Source: Oasisia sp. SBJ-2009
Lineage: Eukaryota; Annelida; Polychaeta; Sabellida; Siboglinidae
Direction of reading: 5' to 3'
DNA: 64,000 bases
Assembly: GCA_964017155.1 (NCBI GenBank)
Contig: OZ024858.1
Span: forward strand, 23,661,823 to 23,725,822
A program made the position numbers and the translations under genes. A model generated the notes under the pieces. It ran no database searches. It was not told the DNA's origin and saw nothing but the letters and a program-made list of their open reading frames with translations. Below are positions 31,040 through 42,500 of the stretch, piece by piece. Each line of letters begins with the position of its first letter. Position 1 is the first letter of the stretch.

Positions 31040-33870
31040 CGTACGCGAACTTTCATATTTGGACAACACTATGTTATCCGCATAAGGATGATCATGAATA
31101 TTCGGCTCAGTTCGCCAGACAAGTGCACTTCGTGTAAAAGCAACGGTCATTGTGTAGTTCACTGCGCGTGCATGAATGTTCAGTATAATCGGACTACATA
31201 ATCATCCACATGGCAGCAGTTAACACATATTAAAATAGCAAATTTCAGTACGATAACAATCACATTTCTTCGGTAACATATTTGTGAAATAGACGCTCTT
31301 TGTATTTAGATTAAAATGCATTTATGTGTGTGCTGGTGACACGGTCTCTCCCACCATTGGAAATATATATTATACTTCCAGTGTGGACCGCAGTGCCTGT
31401 GTGGAAGGGCGAGTAAAGTGGCCCCTCGGTCACAGCATTCCTGCCATGTCCTGGTATGCAATGCAGTCAAAACAACGGTAGTAGTATTTACAGACCCGTC
31501 ACGGACCATAATTTAACATCGTATTTGTTTCTATGGCGCGATCGCAAAACGGTGAGTAGCAAATTTGTGTTTTAGGTACTTTTCTTAAAATAATCGTAAA
31601 TTGTCAGGGTACATAAAAGTAAATATGACCCATGGAGCAATAGGTCATAGTTAGATGAATGAGCAATTTCAGTTTAAAGTGAATAAACGCATTAATCTCA
31701 AAATAGCGTCCGACCGATAATCTATGGCAGAGGTTAAAGTGGGCCCTATGGGGGCTACAGTTCGACAAGCTACAGAGGGACGACCTGGATCATTACAGGC
31801 AGCCCTTACAAGAAAGACGTCGAGGTCACGGCAAAACTGGCAACGTGCCTACAACCAACCGGTTCAAAGTAGAGCGAGCACCCAAGCTGATAACATGTTA
31901 TAATGACATACAAGGAAGACGGTGACACTTCGCCTTGTCTGTGTTGTTCGGATTTTTGTATTCCAACAGCAGAAAATGCCAACGCTAGATGTATTGCGGG
32001 GAGTGTGGCCGGTGGACACACCATGCATGTGCCGGGCATGATCGTGGCTGGTTTAAGTTAGGGAGCTACAACAAAATTCACTAATAACTTTACCATGTCT
32101 ATGAGGGTGCACGTTGATTGTATGTATAATAGGTAACAAGATACCGTTTACAGAATTTAAACACCTTTATGCATTCAAAAATTATGGTAATTTTAACTTT
32201 CAGAAAATGATACAATATTTGTGACCACTGCACAGCCTTTTGTGTAGCGTACGTTCATACCAGGTCTGGATCACTCAACTGAACTGCACCTGCAAACTGC
32301 TATAACCTTATAATTTCTGATATATTTATAAAAAACAATGTTTTGACCTCATAGTTCTCTGACATTGAGATGGGTATGACTTTGAAATAGCATTTTATAT
32401 CCAATATTACTATCTATTTTCAGGATTATTTATCGGATATTTAGCAACTTTTTTCTAGTCAACTGTCTTTAAGGCCCAGTAATTTGTTCTGCACCCACGA
32501 TAGAATCTAGTGTACTCTTAATATAATTTACTATTTTCTTGTGAGACTTTTCAGTAACGTATTTTATGTAAGTATTTATACAAGTTAACTGGCTCATTAC
32601 AAATACCGTTTTGCGACAGGCTTAGATAAACTTTACATTATGCTTTATTCGCAGATTGACATAATATTATAATACATATTTCCATAGCATATTTGTTTGT
32701 CAACCTTGACATGTCTCTGGGCGATTTGTGTCTGTAAAATAATAAATTTAAAACGAACCTGCCACACAAGCAGCATGTTGACTGGCATAGGAAATCCTAC
32801 ACTAATGATATTGATAAGACGTTAGATTTTGCCAACGATTAAGTAGCATCGCATAGCATTGTGAGGACGCCCACTTTGGCCTCCATGTTTTACAAAAGGG
32901 TGTCTTTTTAAAACTCGTTTAACGTATTATATTTATTTAGACAGAGTAGTTAGACTGTGTATGTATTTAGTCAATATATATAGCTAGGTAGTGTAACAAA
33001 ATGTACCATTCTTGTACATAAGTGTCAAATGAAGGTCGATCGGCGCTTAACCCACTTTAGTCTTTACCAGCCCTTCCCCTATAGTTTATGTAACACCAAC
33101 GTATAACTATGAACAAACTCGTTGTCTTACCGAATAGACACATCCATGCCCAACCTTTGTCCTTGGGAACGGCGATCAATGGGTCGATTTTATCGGCCAT
33201 ATTGCGATGTTGCCACTCTCAAGTATGTTCTGGACCACTGTACAGAAATGTTTCTACTGCAGCTTGAAAAAAGCAGTGCGTCTTTCTGCGTGCATACTAC
33301 TGAACATATCCGAGATAACTTTTTGCACTTGCTTCGCGGGTCAGTAGGTTTCCTATTATTCAACAATAAAAAAACATTGTTGTTCCCTTCGATCGATAAA
33401 CATCCGGGGCCTTAGACAGGTTTTTTACCGCAGATGCTGCGCAACCCGAACGCATATATATGAACTTATCACATTTCCTTTGACTAGATCAGTACAACGT
33501 GACATGACCTAGTGGCAGTACTTAGGCCTACATGCTTGAGTTCTGTATAATCTCAATTTCCTTGACGTCATCAATGTATGCACTAGACATTTAGGTGCAC
33601 CGATCATCAATGCGTCGCGCGATGTTTTGTGTACTGTTACGGGACTATGTCCAAGACATGCAACCACTAGCCGCGAATAGTAGCGCAACTATAAAATATA
33701 GTTGTGGGTTGGAGATGACGCGTCAGATGCACATGGCTGACTGCTGGAGACGCTTGGTAGTAAATTAAATACAGTTGGAGTCCAGTCACGTAGTCGAGTC
33801 ATTACTATGGATAGTCGTGACCATCCGAAACGAAACATCTACATGGTAATATACACTCCGACATGCAATG
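31040..33870. other. no gene or element recognised
   Basis: Mixed AT-rich DNA. Short open stretches (for example 33122-33415 plus, 31806-32039 minus) show no recognisable domain, no supporting splice sites, and were not called. Confidence 0.4.
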
Positions 33871-33877
33871 GGCTTCC

Positions 33878-33964
33878 ACAAATCCACGTTAGTCGCTAGA
33901 GGCGCTAATACGCAACTAGACCCTAGTTGCGTATCAGCGCCTCCAGCGACTATCGTGGATTTGT
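33878..33964. repeat. 87-bp near-perfect hairpin (42-bp arms, 3-base loop)
   Basis: Arms 33878-33919 and 33923-33964 pair with about four mismatches including the position next to the loop. Outer end acaaatccacg, inner end cgcaactag. In a minus-strand transcript two of the mismatches become G-U pairs. It could be a palindromic MITE or a hairpin RNA precursor. Confidence 0.85.
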
Positions 33965-34069
33965 TTGCATGTTTTGCTGAACGCTTGTTTTAATCATCCT
34001 CAATAATTATTAGCTATTTACCATGTAGGCGCGTAGCCAGCGATAGTGTGTATGTGGGCATGCCGTATG

Positions 34070-34130
34070 CGTGGTCAATAGACAAAACAGCATGCCGTAT
34101 GTTCAATAGACAGAACAGCCAAAACAACGC
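34070..34130. repeat. short tandem duplication
   Basis: catgccgtatg...tcaatagaca occurs twice in tandem. Confidence 0.6.
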
Positions 34131-34134
34131 CATC

Positions 34135-34610
34135 TTAGCACTGAATTCAATCGAACGTCCCGCGACGTTTCATCGACTCTAAATGTACATTAATGTAGAC
34201 ATTATGCTTTCATATTGACATACATGTTATACGATATCAAAATTTAACTATGTGTGAAGACGTAGCAGTCTCGTGTGATGTATACGGCGAGCTGTAGATG
34301 ATTTTTTAAACATCCTTTCCGGCATCGAGCCAGCACACCTGTCGTCGGGCCACCAGTCGACGTTCCATCGGTTGTAAATGTTCATTAATGTACATATTAT
34401 ACCTTCACATTGACGGACATGTCAGACTGTATCCATATTTAGCTATGTGTGAGGCTCCGGAGTTCAACAGCTGACTGTAGGATGATTTAAACAAGTGTTC
34501 CACAACATTTTTGCAAAATGGTGCCGCATTTTACACACGTCAAGAATACGTAAAAGACGGCGCAAAGACCCTAGTTGTGTCAGAGCGCCCTCTGTCGGAC
34601 TAGTTATTGT
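34135..34610. repeat. diverged tandem duplication of about 200 bp
   Basis: 34155-34310 and 34355-34500 share cattaatgta, attgac.acatgt and actatgtgtga in the same order. The end (34567-34590, gaccctagttgtgtcagagcgc) resembles the right arm of the 33878 hairpin. Confidence 0.55.
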
Positions 34611-35063
34611 GGTACCTCATTATAACTTGTGCCGTCATCTAGAGATCAGCAGCTCAAGTCTCTGACAACAGCAGCACATATGTCACACGAGGTAGTGTTA
34701 TTGGTGCGGTGATGCTGAAGGTTCTCATGACAGTGGCTTGTTGAGGAATAGTCCAGTGTCGCAAAACCACATATTCACGTCTCGAAAACGTGAACACCAG
34801 CCTCCATATGCGCAACCGCAACTGAGCGCCATGTTCCGGTGGTGAGAAGTCAACGTTCAGCGGCGTGTCGTCAGCACACAGATGTAGGACGAGCTTGGCT
34901 GGTGACGTCATGCAGATGTTACACAGTATCCGTCCGCGGCCCTATCTTGTGGAACACCGGTGTACAGAAAGCTGCTTCTACCAGATTTCTTTCTGTCAAA
35001 TCGGAAACAATATGTCAATTCTAATAAAAGTAAGTAATTCGCTTCAGCCGGACATCACATATC

Positions 35064-35265
35064 GTGGCCCGAAGGTGTCGATACTTGGTGCGCTAATATT
35101 TATAATGTACACAAATCACCTCCCTTTTTTGTGTAAGACATTGCAAAACTATATTATTTGCTGATGACACTACTATATACAAGACTGGAAAACAAATAAA
35201 TGATATATGTGAAGAAGCCTTTCGTTCTGTTGCACAATGTATCAGATTGAACAAGTGGGTGAGTG
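35064..35265 (+). pseudogene. non-LTR reverse transcriptase fragment
   Basis: Reads SILGALIFIMYTNHLPF, then after a frameshift FADDTTIYKTGKQIND and LNKW. The pattern (G)SILGPLLF..Y.NDLP followed by FADDT is the catalytic block of Jockey/CR1-like RTs. It differs from the 30641 fragment, so it is a separate element. Confidence 0.75.
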
Positions 35266-35269
35266 ACCT

Positions 35270-37405
35270 GGTTGTCAGTCTCTCTTTGTCTGGCTCCCTT
35301 CTGTTTTACCTCTTCCTTTAAACATTCTCAACATTTTCTATTTCACTTCCTTCCTGCCTACCCGCCCCTCGTCCCTCTCCCTCACATCATTTCTTTATCA
35401 TCTACTATTTCGTTTCTCACTGTCCCTCTACACCCCTCTTCAACCATACTTTCATCCACCAATCCTTTTCACCCCTCCCGTCATTCTAATTAAGCCGCAA
35501 TTCGATACGGACATGGGTATTTGCACATTCGACACGAACAGCGAAGCTACTTGTGCTATTTAAGGCAACATTGGTTTGTTCGCTGGTAATGCCTGTCATG
35601 TTTTATTGTCATTTTAACACAGACAATGCAATGCTTCACTTCCGTCCGTTGGACATTCTGTGCCTAACATGGGGCATCCGGCAACGGAATGTTCTTGGTC
35701 CCGCGCCAGAACGCACAGATTGACAACGTTTAATTAGCAACCTCTGTCGCGTTGCACCGGACAGTTGCTACAAACAAATGACTTAAGCGTTCGATCGAAA
35801 GCATGGATTCGTCGAAGTGCAGTTGGAGTCGAAATGGAGTTCCCCTGGTTTACAGGACAAGACCAACTTCACGTGTTTATGGTTGGTTCGTGTGGTATCG
35901 GATGCAGCGTATCGTATGATATTTAGCAAACGATACACATTTGACTCGCCACGTGTTTTGACAGTTGGTCTCCAGTTAGCTGCACAAGTTGCAGTTTGGA
36001 AGTCATCAAACATTGGGATATACAACTAGACGCCAAAAAGAGAACGACTGCTACAGTCAACTGCTTGAAGGCTGGCAACGATTATTGGTAGAACATTACA
36101 TATATTGCCAGGTGGCACAGTGTCAGTGTCGACATTCTACATAGCTAACTTGCATAGTCAAACCAGCACGCATACGGAAGACAAAGATTACCATCATTAT
36201 GCATAAATGTTAGCGTCGTTCTACTGTGAACGTAATTACATAGATAATGCATTTCACATAAATAATAAATTACGTGGGAATATATTTGATATTATAATAA
36301 ATAGATTAGCTGATTTGCGTCGAAATAAATTTTAGGTAAACTAACTGTTTTAATTCACCTCTGTTTATTATCTTAATTATGAATTATCGTATATCAATGT
36401 GAGTTATGTTATTCACTATACTATACTGTACTGTATTATGTATCTGCATTTAAAAATAATGCCTTGTTTAATTTGATGAAGGAGAAAACGTCGGCGATAT
36501 GTGCGCCATTGTGTGCGCCATATTGTTGTCAAACTTCCACTATAGAATATAACTATCCATGAGTCTGCATACGTAAATATTAATAATTGTAGTTAACATG
36601 TAACATGTTTGATGCATCATATGATATCACATAACATATAACCGGTATTTTAATGTAATGCTACAACATAAATAACGTCACTAGATAAAGATATATCAAC
36701 GTACATGTCTTAAAAGTTGACACCACAATTTCACCACCTAAGGCTTGACATTGTATATAAGCAAATAAAATGGCTACTTTCATTGCAACTGAGTTTCGAC
36801 CGCCTCGTGACGGGTGGGTCTGCCAGTGGCGCGCTCGCACTATGGAGGGTCGCATCCGGTCTGGCGCACCGGGCTTTTTCCCCATAGGAACACCGAAGTC
36901 GATCAGTTGCGAGAGATGTTCGTGACGTTCCTTGCCAGGAAACGTTGTACGAAGCAACCGATGCGGTGCCCGAGCCTTAGTAGTTACATTAGCTTGTTCT
37001 ATAGGCGGTATTTACCCAGTGTATCCTACTTCCTGATCCCCTCTCGGTTTTATTTTAAAGTCGGTCATTTACTGTAATTATCGTATATCATAAATATTAT
37101 CTAATTTCAAGGATTGTATCGTGTTCAAATGTTTTACCAGCTTTTAATGTATAAAACACATTTTATGTTGTTTTAATCGTACCCAACAACTCAGTTTTAC
37201 GATAAACTAGTTAATTTGTTGTATGCTTTAATTGTGGAAATATTTATTAGTGAAAGATACAAAACTGCTTGATATTATAAATGTGGAACGTCCACGCCTA
37301 AGTATACGTCACCTTGTAGTGACTACATAATTATATTTTGGAATTATAAGTTGTCTTTAATGTATATATATATTCTCATGTTTAACTACCCTGGTATATG
37401 TTTAA
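35270..37405. other. no gene recognised; pyrimidine-rich stretch at 35280-35490
   Basis: A C/T-rich run at 35280-35490 follows the RT fragment. A CpG-containing block at 36790-36980 has no identifiable product. Confidence 0.4.
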
Positions 37406-37407
37406 CT

Positions 37408-37410
<3 letters not shown>

Positions 37411-37441
<31 letters not shown>
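37411..37441. repeat. (GA)n microsatellite
   Basis: About 15 GA units. Confidence 0.9.
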
Positions 37442-37443
<2 letters not shown>

Positions 37444-37444
37444 A

Positions 37445-39070
37445 GAAAATGAGATAGTGAGCTATAGATAGGTGAAGTGAAAGACGTGAATGTGACAGTG
37501 ATGGCACAGATTATGAATATGGATTTTATTAACTTCGCTTAGACCATCTGCTGACAAACTTTTTAAACCGTGCATATGCATGAAGCTGTGAGTATGCATC
37601 ATTTTTTCAGTGTGGATGTACGCTATTCCAGGCTACTAAGGCTTGATCACAATGTCAAACTGTTTTATGCATTTAATGATCTTTTTGCATCAACAAAGTA
37701 ATGTTTGCTATTTATGAAATGTTTTGACAATTAAGTTTCAGTCAATTTGAATCTTTCTACCAAGGGAGTGGAAATGTTTTTGTGTTTTTGACTTAGGGCC
37801 TACATGTGAATATATTCTAGTGATATTAAAATCAATAAAGAATTTGCATATTTTAAATAATCCTGACTAACGGTGGCTTTTCAAAATAATTATCAATTGG
37901 AAAGTCACAATTAACATAGCAATATTAATGGCATGATCTTTGATCTGAATCAATTGTATTATCATGTACATTCCCCAAACAGAAAGCACTATGGATGCTT
38001 TAGTCATTTTTCAAAATGACAAGACATTCTAAACAAGTAAGCCATTCATAAGTCATATTAAATTTGCTTCTTATTCTGAATATAAAAACATACGAGACCA
38101 CATATATAAATAAACAGAGCATATGTTGCAGAATTTAGCAACACAACAACACATATTTGCAAGTTTGCATGCAATTTTATTATTATCCATCACTAAGTAA
38201 ACACAGCGATAGCAAAAGCAACTGTTGAATGTATGAAGAAAGAGAACACAAGCCATTGTTTTCAAATTCAGCAGTTAATGCAAACTAACAGTTTTACACT
38301 ATACACATAAATAAATAGATAAAATAGATACACAAAACATACTGTAGATTTATATGCACAATAGTATTATATAAATATCACAGTCACAATATGTTTGGCC
38401 AGTTTACAATATCTGCTGCAATGGTTACAATTCATAATTTGCAAAAACACGGAATGAGCATTTTCTTTTTCATTACAATGTTAACAATATCCATGTACAT
38501 AGTATTTACATATCACACTTTTATCATTTTCTTAAATCAAACATAAATTTCAATGATTTGGAACATCTTAATACATGAGAACATTTATTGATGGTTGCAT
38601 TACATGATGTAAATAAATAGGGAATGTTCACCAACAAATGAGTGTAAATGCTTTACATATATGGCACAGAATGTGTTTTTATGTATATCTGACACTTTTT
38701 TCCATATACTGGACAGGGCCCTCATGGGGCATAAAAAGTCCAGCGAAGCTATAGCGTTTTGGGGAGGGAGTGTATGCCATGGTAGTTGATATTTTAAAAC
38801 ATTAAAAAGGTGTTGTAATATATAAATTACTGGAAAGTACTAAAACAATGCACACATTTATCTAGTAGATGTTGAGGCATTAAGGCCAGCCTTGAAAGCC
38901 TCTGGGCATGAGATGGTTGATAGGTTTAGCACACTACATTGTCTAATTCCATTGTATTCATGATGGTCAAAATAAAAACTGTCTGTTTGTCAATTATACA
39001 AAACTTCATAAATTCTCAGAAATTATTTGCTTTTCATTGTGGGATCAGCAAGTTCAAGGCACATGCAATT
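37445..39070. other. AT-rich, nothing recognised
   Basis: No exon, repeat end or protein motif could be supported. Confidence 0.4.
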
Positions 39071-39077
39071 GATAAAA

Positions 39078-39396
39078 AGGTAAGTTCTTATATAGCACAG
39101 TGTCCAATCCTCAGGATTGTTCAAAGCACTTTACACTTTTCTTCCCTGACAGATCTGTTCAACCAGAAACGATCTCAACTTCTCTGGGAAGTATCCTGCC
39201 ATATGGTACAATTAATGCCCGAAGGCTGTCCGTTCATATCCACCACTGTCTAAAACAAGATACTCATTTGTACAGCTGAGTGAACTGGAGCAATGTAGAG
39301 TAAAAACACACTTGCTCAAGGTTTTTCAACACCGTAGCACAGGATTTGAACCCGGGTCCTCTTAGAGTCCGAAACTGTACCCCTGTGCTCTACGAA
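39078..39396 (-). mobile_element. tRNA-derived SINE
   Basis: Reverse orientation. The head (39396-39335) contains gtagagcacag and the B-box-like ggttcaaatcc. The tail (39078-39130) has the aaagcgct-like cttatatagcac element. Related, headless copies lie at 42355-42560 and 51028-51115. Confidence 0.65.
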
Positions 39397-39474
39397 AAAC
39401 TTTCTAATTAAACTGAAGATAAATAAATAGCATGTATTACCAGCGACTATGAGAACTACTTTGAGTGTTGATCT

Positions 39475-39582
39475 TTACAACATCTTGTTGCACAGGAGCG
39501 TCACAGCTGCGAGGACAAGAATGACCGCCAGGTGGCCTTTTGGCTTGCCCGATGCTGAGCCGAGGGTGGTGGTGGGAGGGCG
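39475..39582 (-). CDS. last exon: hydrophobic C-terminal tail (possible GPI signal)
   Basis: Acceptor gtttgcag, phase 0, 35 codons then stop. A Pro/Thr and small-residue stretch (LGSASGKPKG) leads into HLAVILVLAAVTLL and ends CNKML. The small residues before a C-terminal hydrophobic segment ending at the stop fit a GPI-anchor signal; a short transmembrane anchor is the alternative. Confidence 0.75.
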   Translation of the reverse strand, partial: RPPTTTLGSASGKPKGHLAVILVLAAVTLLCNKML

Positions 39583-42500
39583 CTGCAAACAGAACAATCA
39601 CAGGATAAAGCGACATAGTCCGTTTGTGGCTTTTTATTTTTATTGCAAAATCATGTTATACGGTATAAATTAGCGTAGCGTAAAGCCAGTCAAAATATGT
39701 TTTCATGTACCATTTAGGGGTTGAAAATAGACGCAGTAAGGGGTGCTTAACTTTGTTTACACATCGACCACGAGGCGTTTTCGAAACCGTTGTAGGCGTG
39801 GCTAAAAGCCCAGAAGGAAATGCATGATCATGTGATGCATAATCACGTGAACACAAGTTGACGCCACTAACACCACACCCAGCCAGGTGCACGGCTCCCA
39901 GTTGGTAAAGGTCAAAGGGTGGGTGTCACTCGCGGCGATTTGAGTGACAGCGTATATAAACATTCGACGTTTAACATTACGAAGTCAGTTGTGTTTCGTT
40001 AAAACATTTGTCAGGATGCTACAATAGTCATAACTTATACTGATTAACATGATTTTGCAATAAAAATTAAAAGCCACAAACGGACCATGTCGCTTTAATG
40101 TGTTATTGTCTTTCTGCTCATGATTGACACAGTAACCTACAAATAGAAGTATAGACCAAAACGAACAGATTACAATCCCAGAAAGCATATGGAACACAAA
40201 TGTTACCACCAATAATATGTTGGTTTGATGAAGTGATATTAGCTCGCTTATATCTTCGTAGGCCCAACCAAATAAAGAGTCAAGGGTTGTAAGTAGCAGC
40301 ATCATTCAATTCAATTTTAATTAACATGGTTTCTATGAAAAAAGAACATTTGTTAATTAATTTGTTATATCATAATTAAACTGACAAAAATATTCTATAT
40401 GCCACTATGTGTGAATATAGTGAAACTATAACATTGTTCTAGGTTGTGTTATTGAATGCACAATTTGGTCATGCTTTTAGGTGGTTTGATCAGAAACGTC
40501 TGCCAGAACTTGTTTCGGCTTGTGAAAAATCAGTAAAAATGCAATGAATGTATCAAACGCAATTTTGCACATACAAGGGAACGGGTTGTTTTCCAAAAGA
40601 TGAAACAAGAGTCTTGGAACCCATATATGTTTTGTTGACATTTTATATAAAGTATTGTATTACTGATCAATATAAGTTCATGTACTGAAAAAGGTGAATT
40701 AACCATCTGAACAGGATTCTTTACATGATAACCTATCTATATTGCATTCAGTGTGAATATTTGATTTAGGTATCATGATACAACCTATTTAGTGTGTATT
40801 CTAGGTGAAAACTAGCTAAAATAGTGCATCGGCTACGATTTCTTGCATTACAGATTATGGGGGTAGGGATAAACAATAACATAATTATGTCACTAATGAT
40901 TAACAATTACTGTTACAAACATATAGATAATGTGTATAAATGGTAAGGCTATAATGTGGATGCTTATTTGTAAGATCTGATGTTTGCAACATATTAAAAT
41001 GTCTCAGTTCATGCTTTAAGTGCCGTTTTCTCAGTTATCACTTTTTTCAGGTAAAAGTGAATAGAACTCAAAAACTAACCAAGTAGTGCATACCAACTTT
41101 ACATATAGCAATAGTACCACAAATATCTACATTCCTGTGCATTGTCACATAATAGGGGGGTTCGAATATATGAAAAATTTGAGGATAAAAATAAAATATT
41201 TAAAAATATTGTTTAAATAAATCTAAGTACCGTAGACAAATGGCCATGCACAGAAAGTTAGAATGGTATATTACCTATATAGAAACACTTGAATAACGTA
41301 AATCACAATACGGGGGTTTCAGTGTTCTATTCATTTAAACATTTGCTATTTTTCGACTTTTTTGTTCGATTATTACCCCCTCCCGTGCCAAAATATTTGA
41401 AAACAAAAAAATTAAAGACACCATCTTCTTAGTTTCAATGTAGTGACTCTCTAAAATTCTTTATATAAGTGTTTTTCAAAAAAAAGTTGTGTCCTGTGAC
41501 TCCTTAATGTGATACTGAGTTATTGATATGTTTGATCTGATCAAATTTGGTAATTATTCTGGCACAATCTAACTCCTAAATAAATTCCTTGAAAATTAAT
41601 AAAATAATGTTTCCGAAAGGGGTACAAATGAAAATTCTTTAGCAATCAGAACAGGTAAACATAATGTACCGTAGTTGTGGTCTTTGATTTGGTGGTCGTT
41701 GCAGCAGTGGTTGTAGTAGTAGTAGTAGTGGCTCTTGTGGTCGTGCTTGGAGTGGTGGTGGTGGTCGTAGTTGGAGTGGTGGTGGTCGTAGTTGGAGGGG
41801 TGGTGGTCGTAGTTGGAGAGGTGGTGGTCGTAGTTGGAGTGGTGGTGGTCGTAGTTGGAGTGGTGGTGGTGGTCGTAGTTGGAGTGGTGGTCGTCGTACT
41901 GGGAGGGGTGGTGGTCGTAGTAGTGGTGGTGGACGTTGTTGTAGTGTCAGGAATGTTTCCGTCAGTGCGAGCGTACTTGCTCTCAGGCTGAGCAGCAACT
42001 GATGTCAGCTTAGCACACTCTGGATCTCCCGGAACCCCGGCAACAGCCACCTGGTGAACAACATACACACTAAGTATATCAACAGGAGCCACCTGGTGAA
42101 CAACAAACACACTAAGTACATCGACAAAAGCCACCTGGTGAACACTAAATGCACTACATATATCGGCAACATACACCTAGTGAACAACAAACACACTATG
42201 TATATCGCCAAGAGACACTTGGTGAACAAAAATCATACTAAGTATCTAGAGAGCCACCTGGTACACAACAGATGCATTAAGTGTGTTGGCAACTGCCACC
42301 TGGTGAACAGCAAACACACTAATAAGTCTCGTGGCAACAGCCACCAGGGAATAGCAGATTCTTATACTGCACAGTATCCAGTCATTGGGATTGTTCAAAC
42401 TGCTGTTTACTCTGTGTTCAATCAAAAACCATCTTTATTTCCCTCACTGGGATTATGTGCCACGACCACTGTCTATAGCCATGTAGTCATGGTGATTGAG

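Noticed and set aside
33122..33415. 97-codon open frame on the plus strand
   Set aside because: No recognisable domain, no splice context, length expected by chance over this span.
36661..37077. Overlapping open frames in a CpG-containing block
   Set aside because: Neither strand gives a recognisable protein; no splice sites supported.
39335..39396. tRNA gene
   Set aside because: It has a B-box-like block but no complete cloverleaf, and continues into a SINE body and tail.
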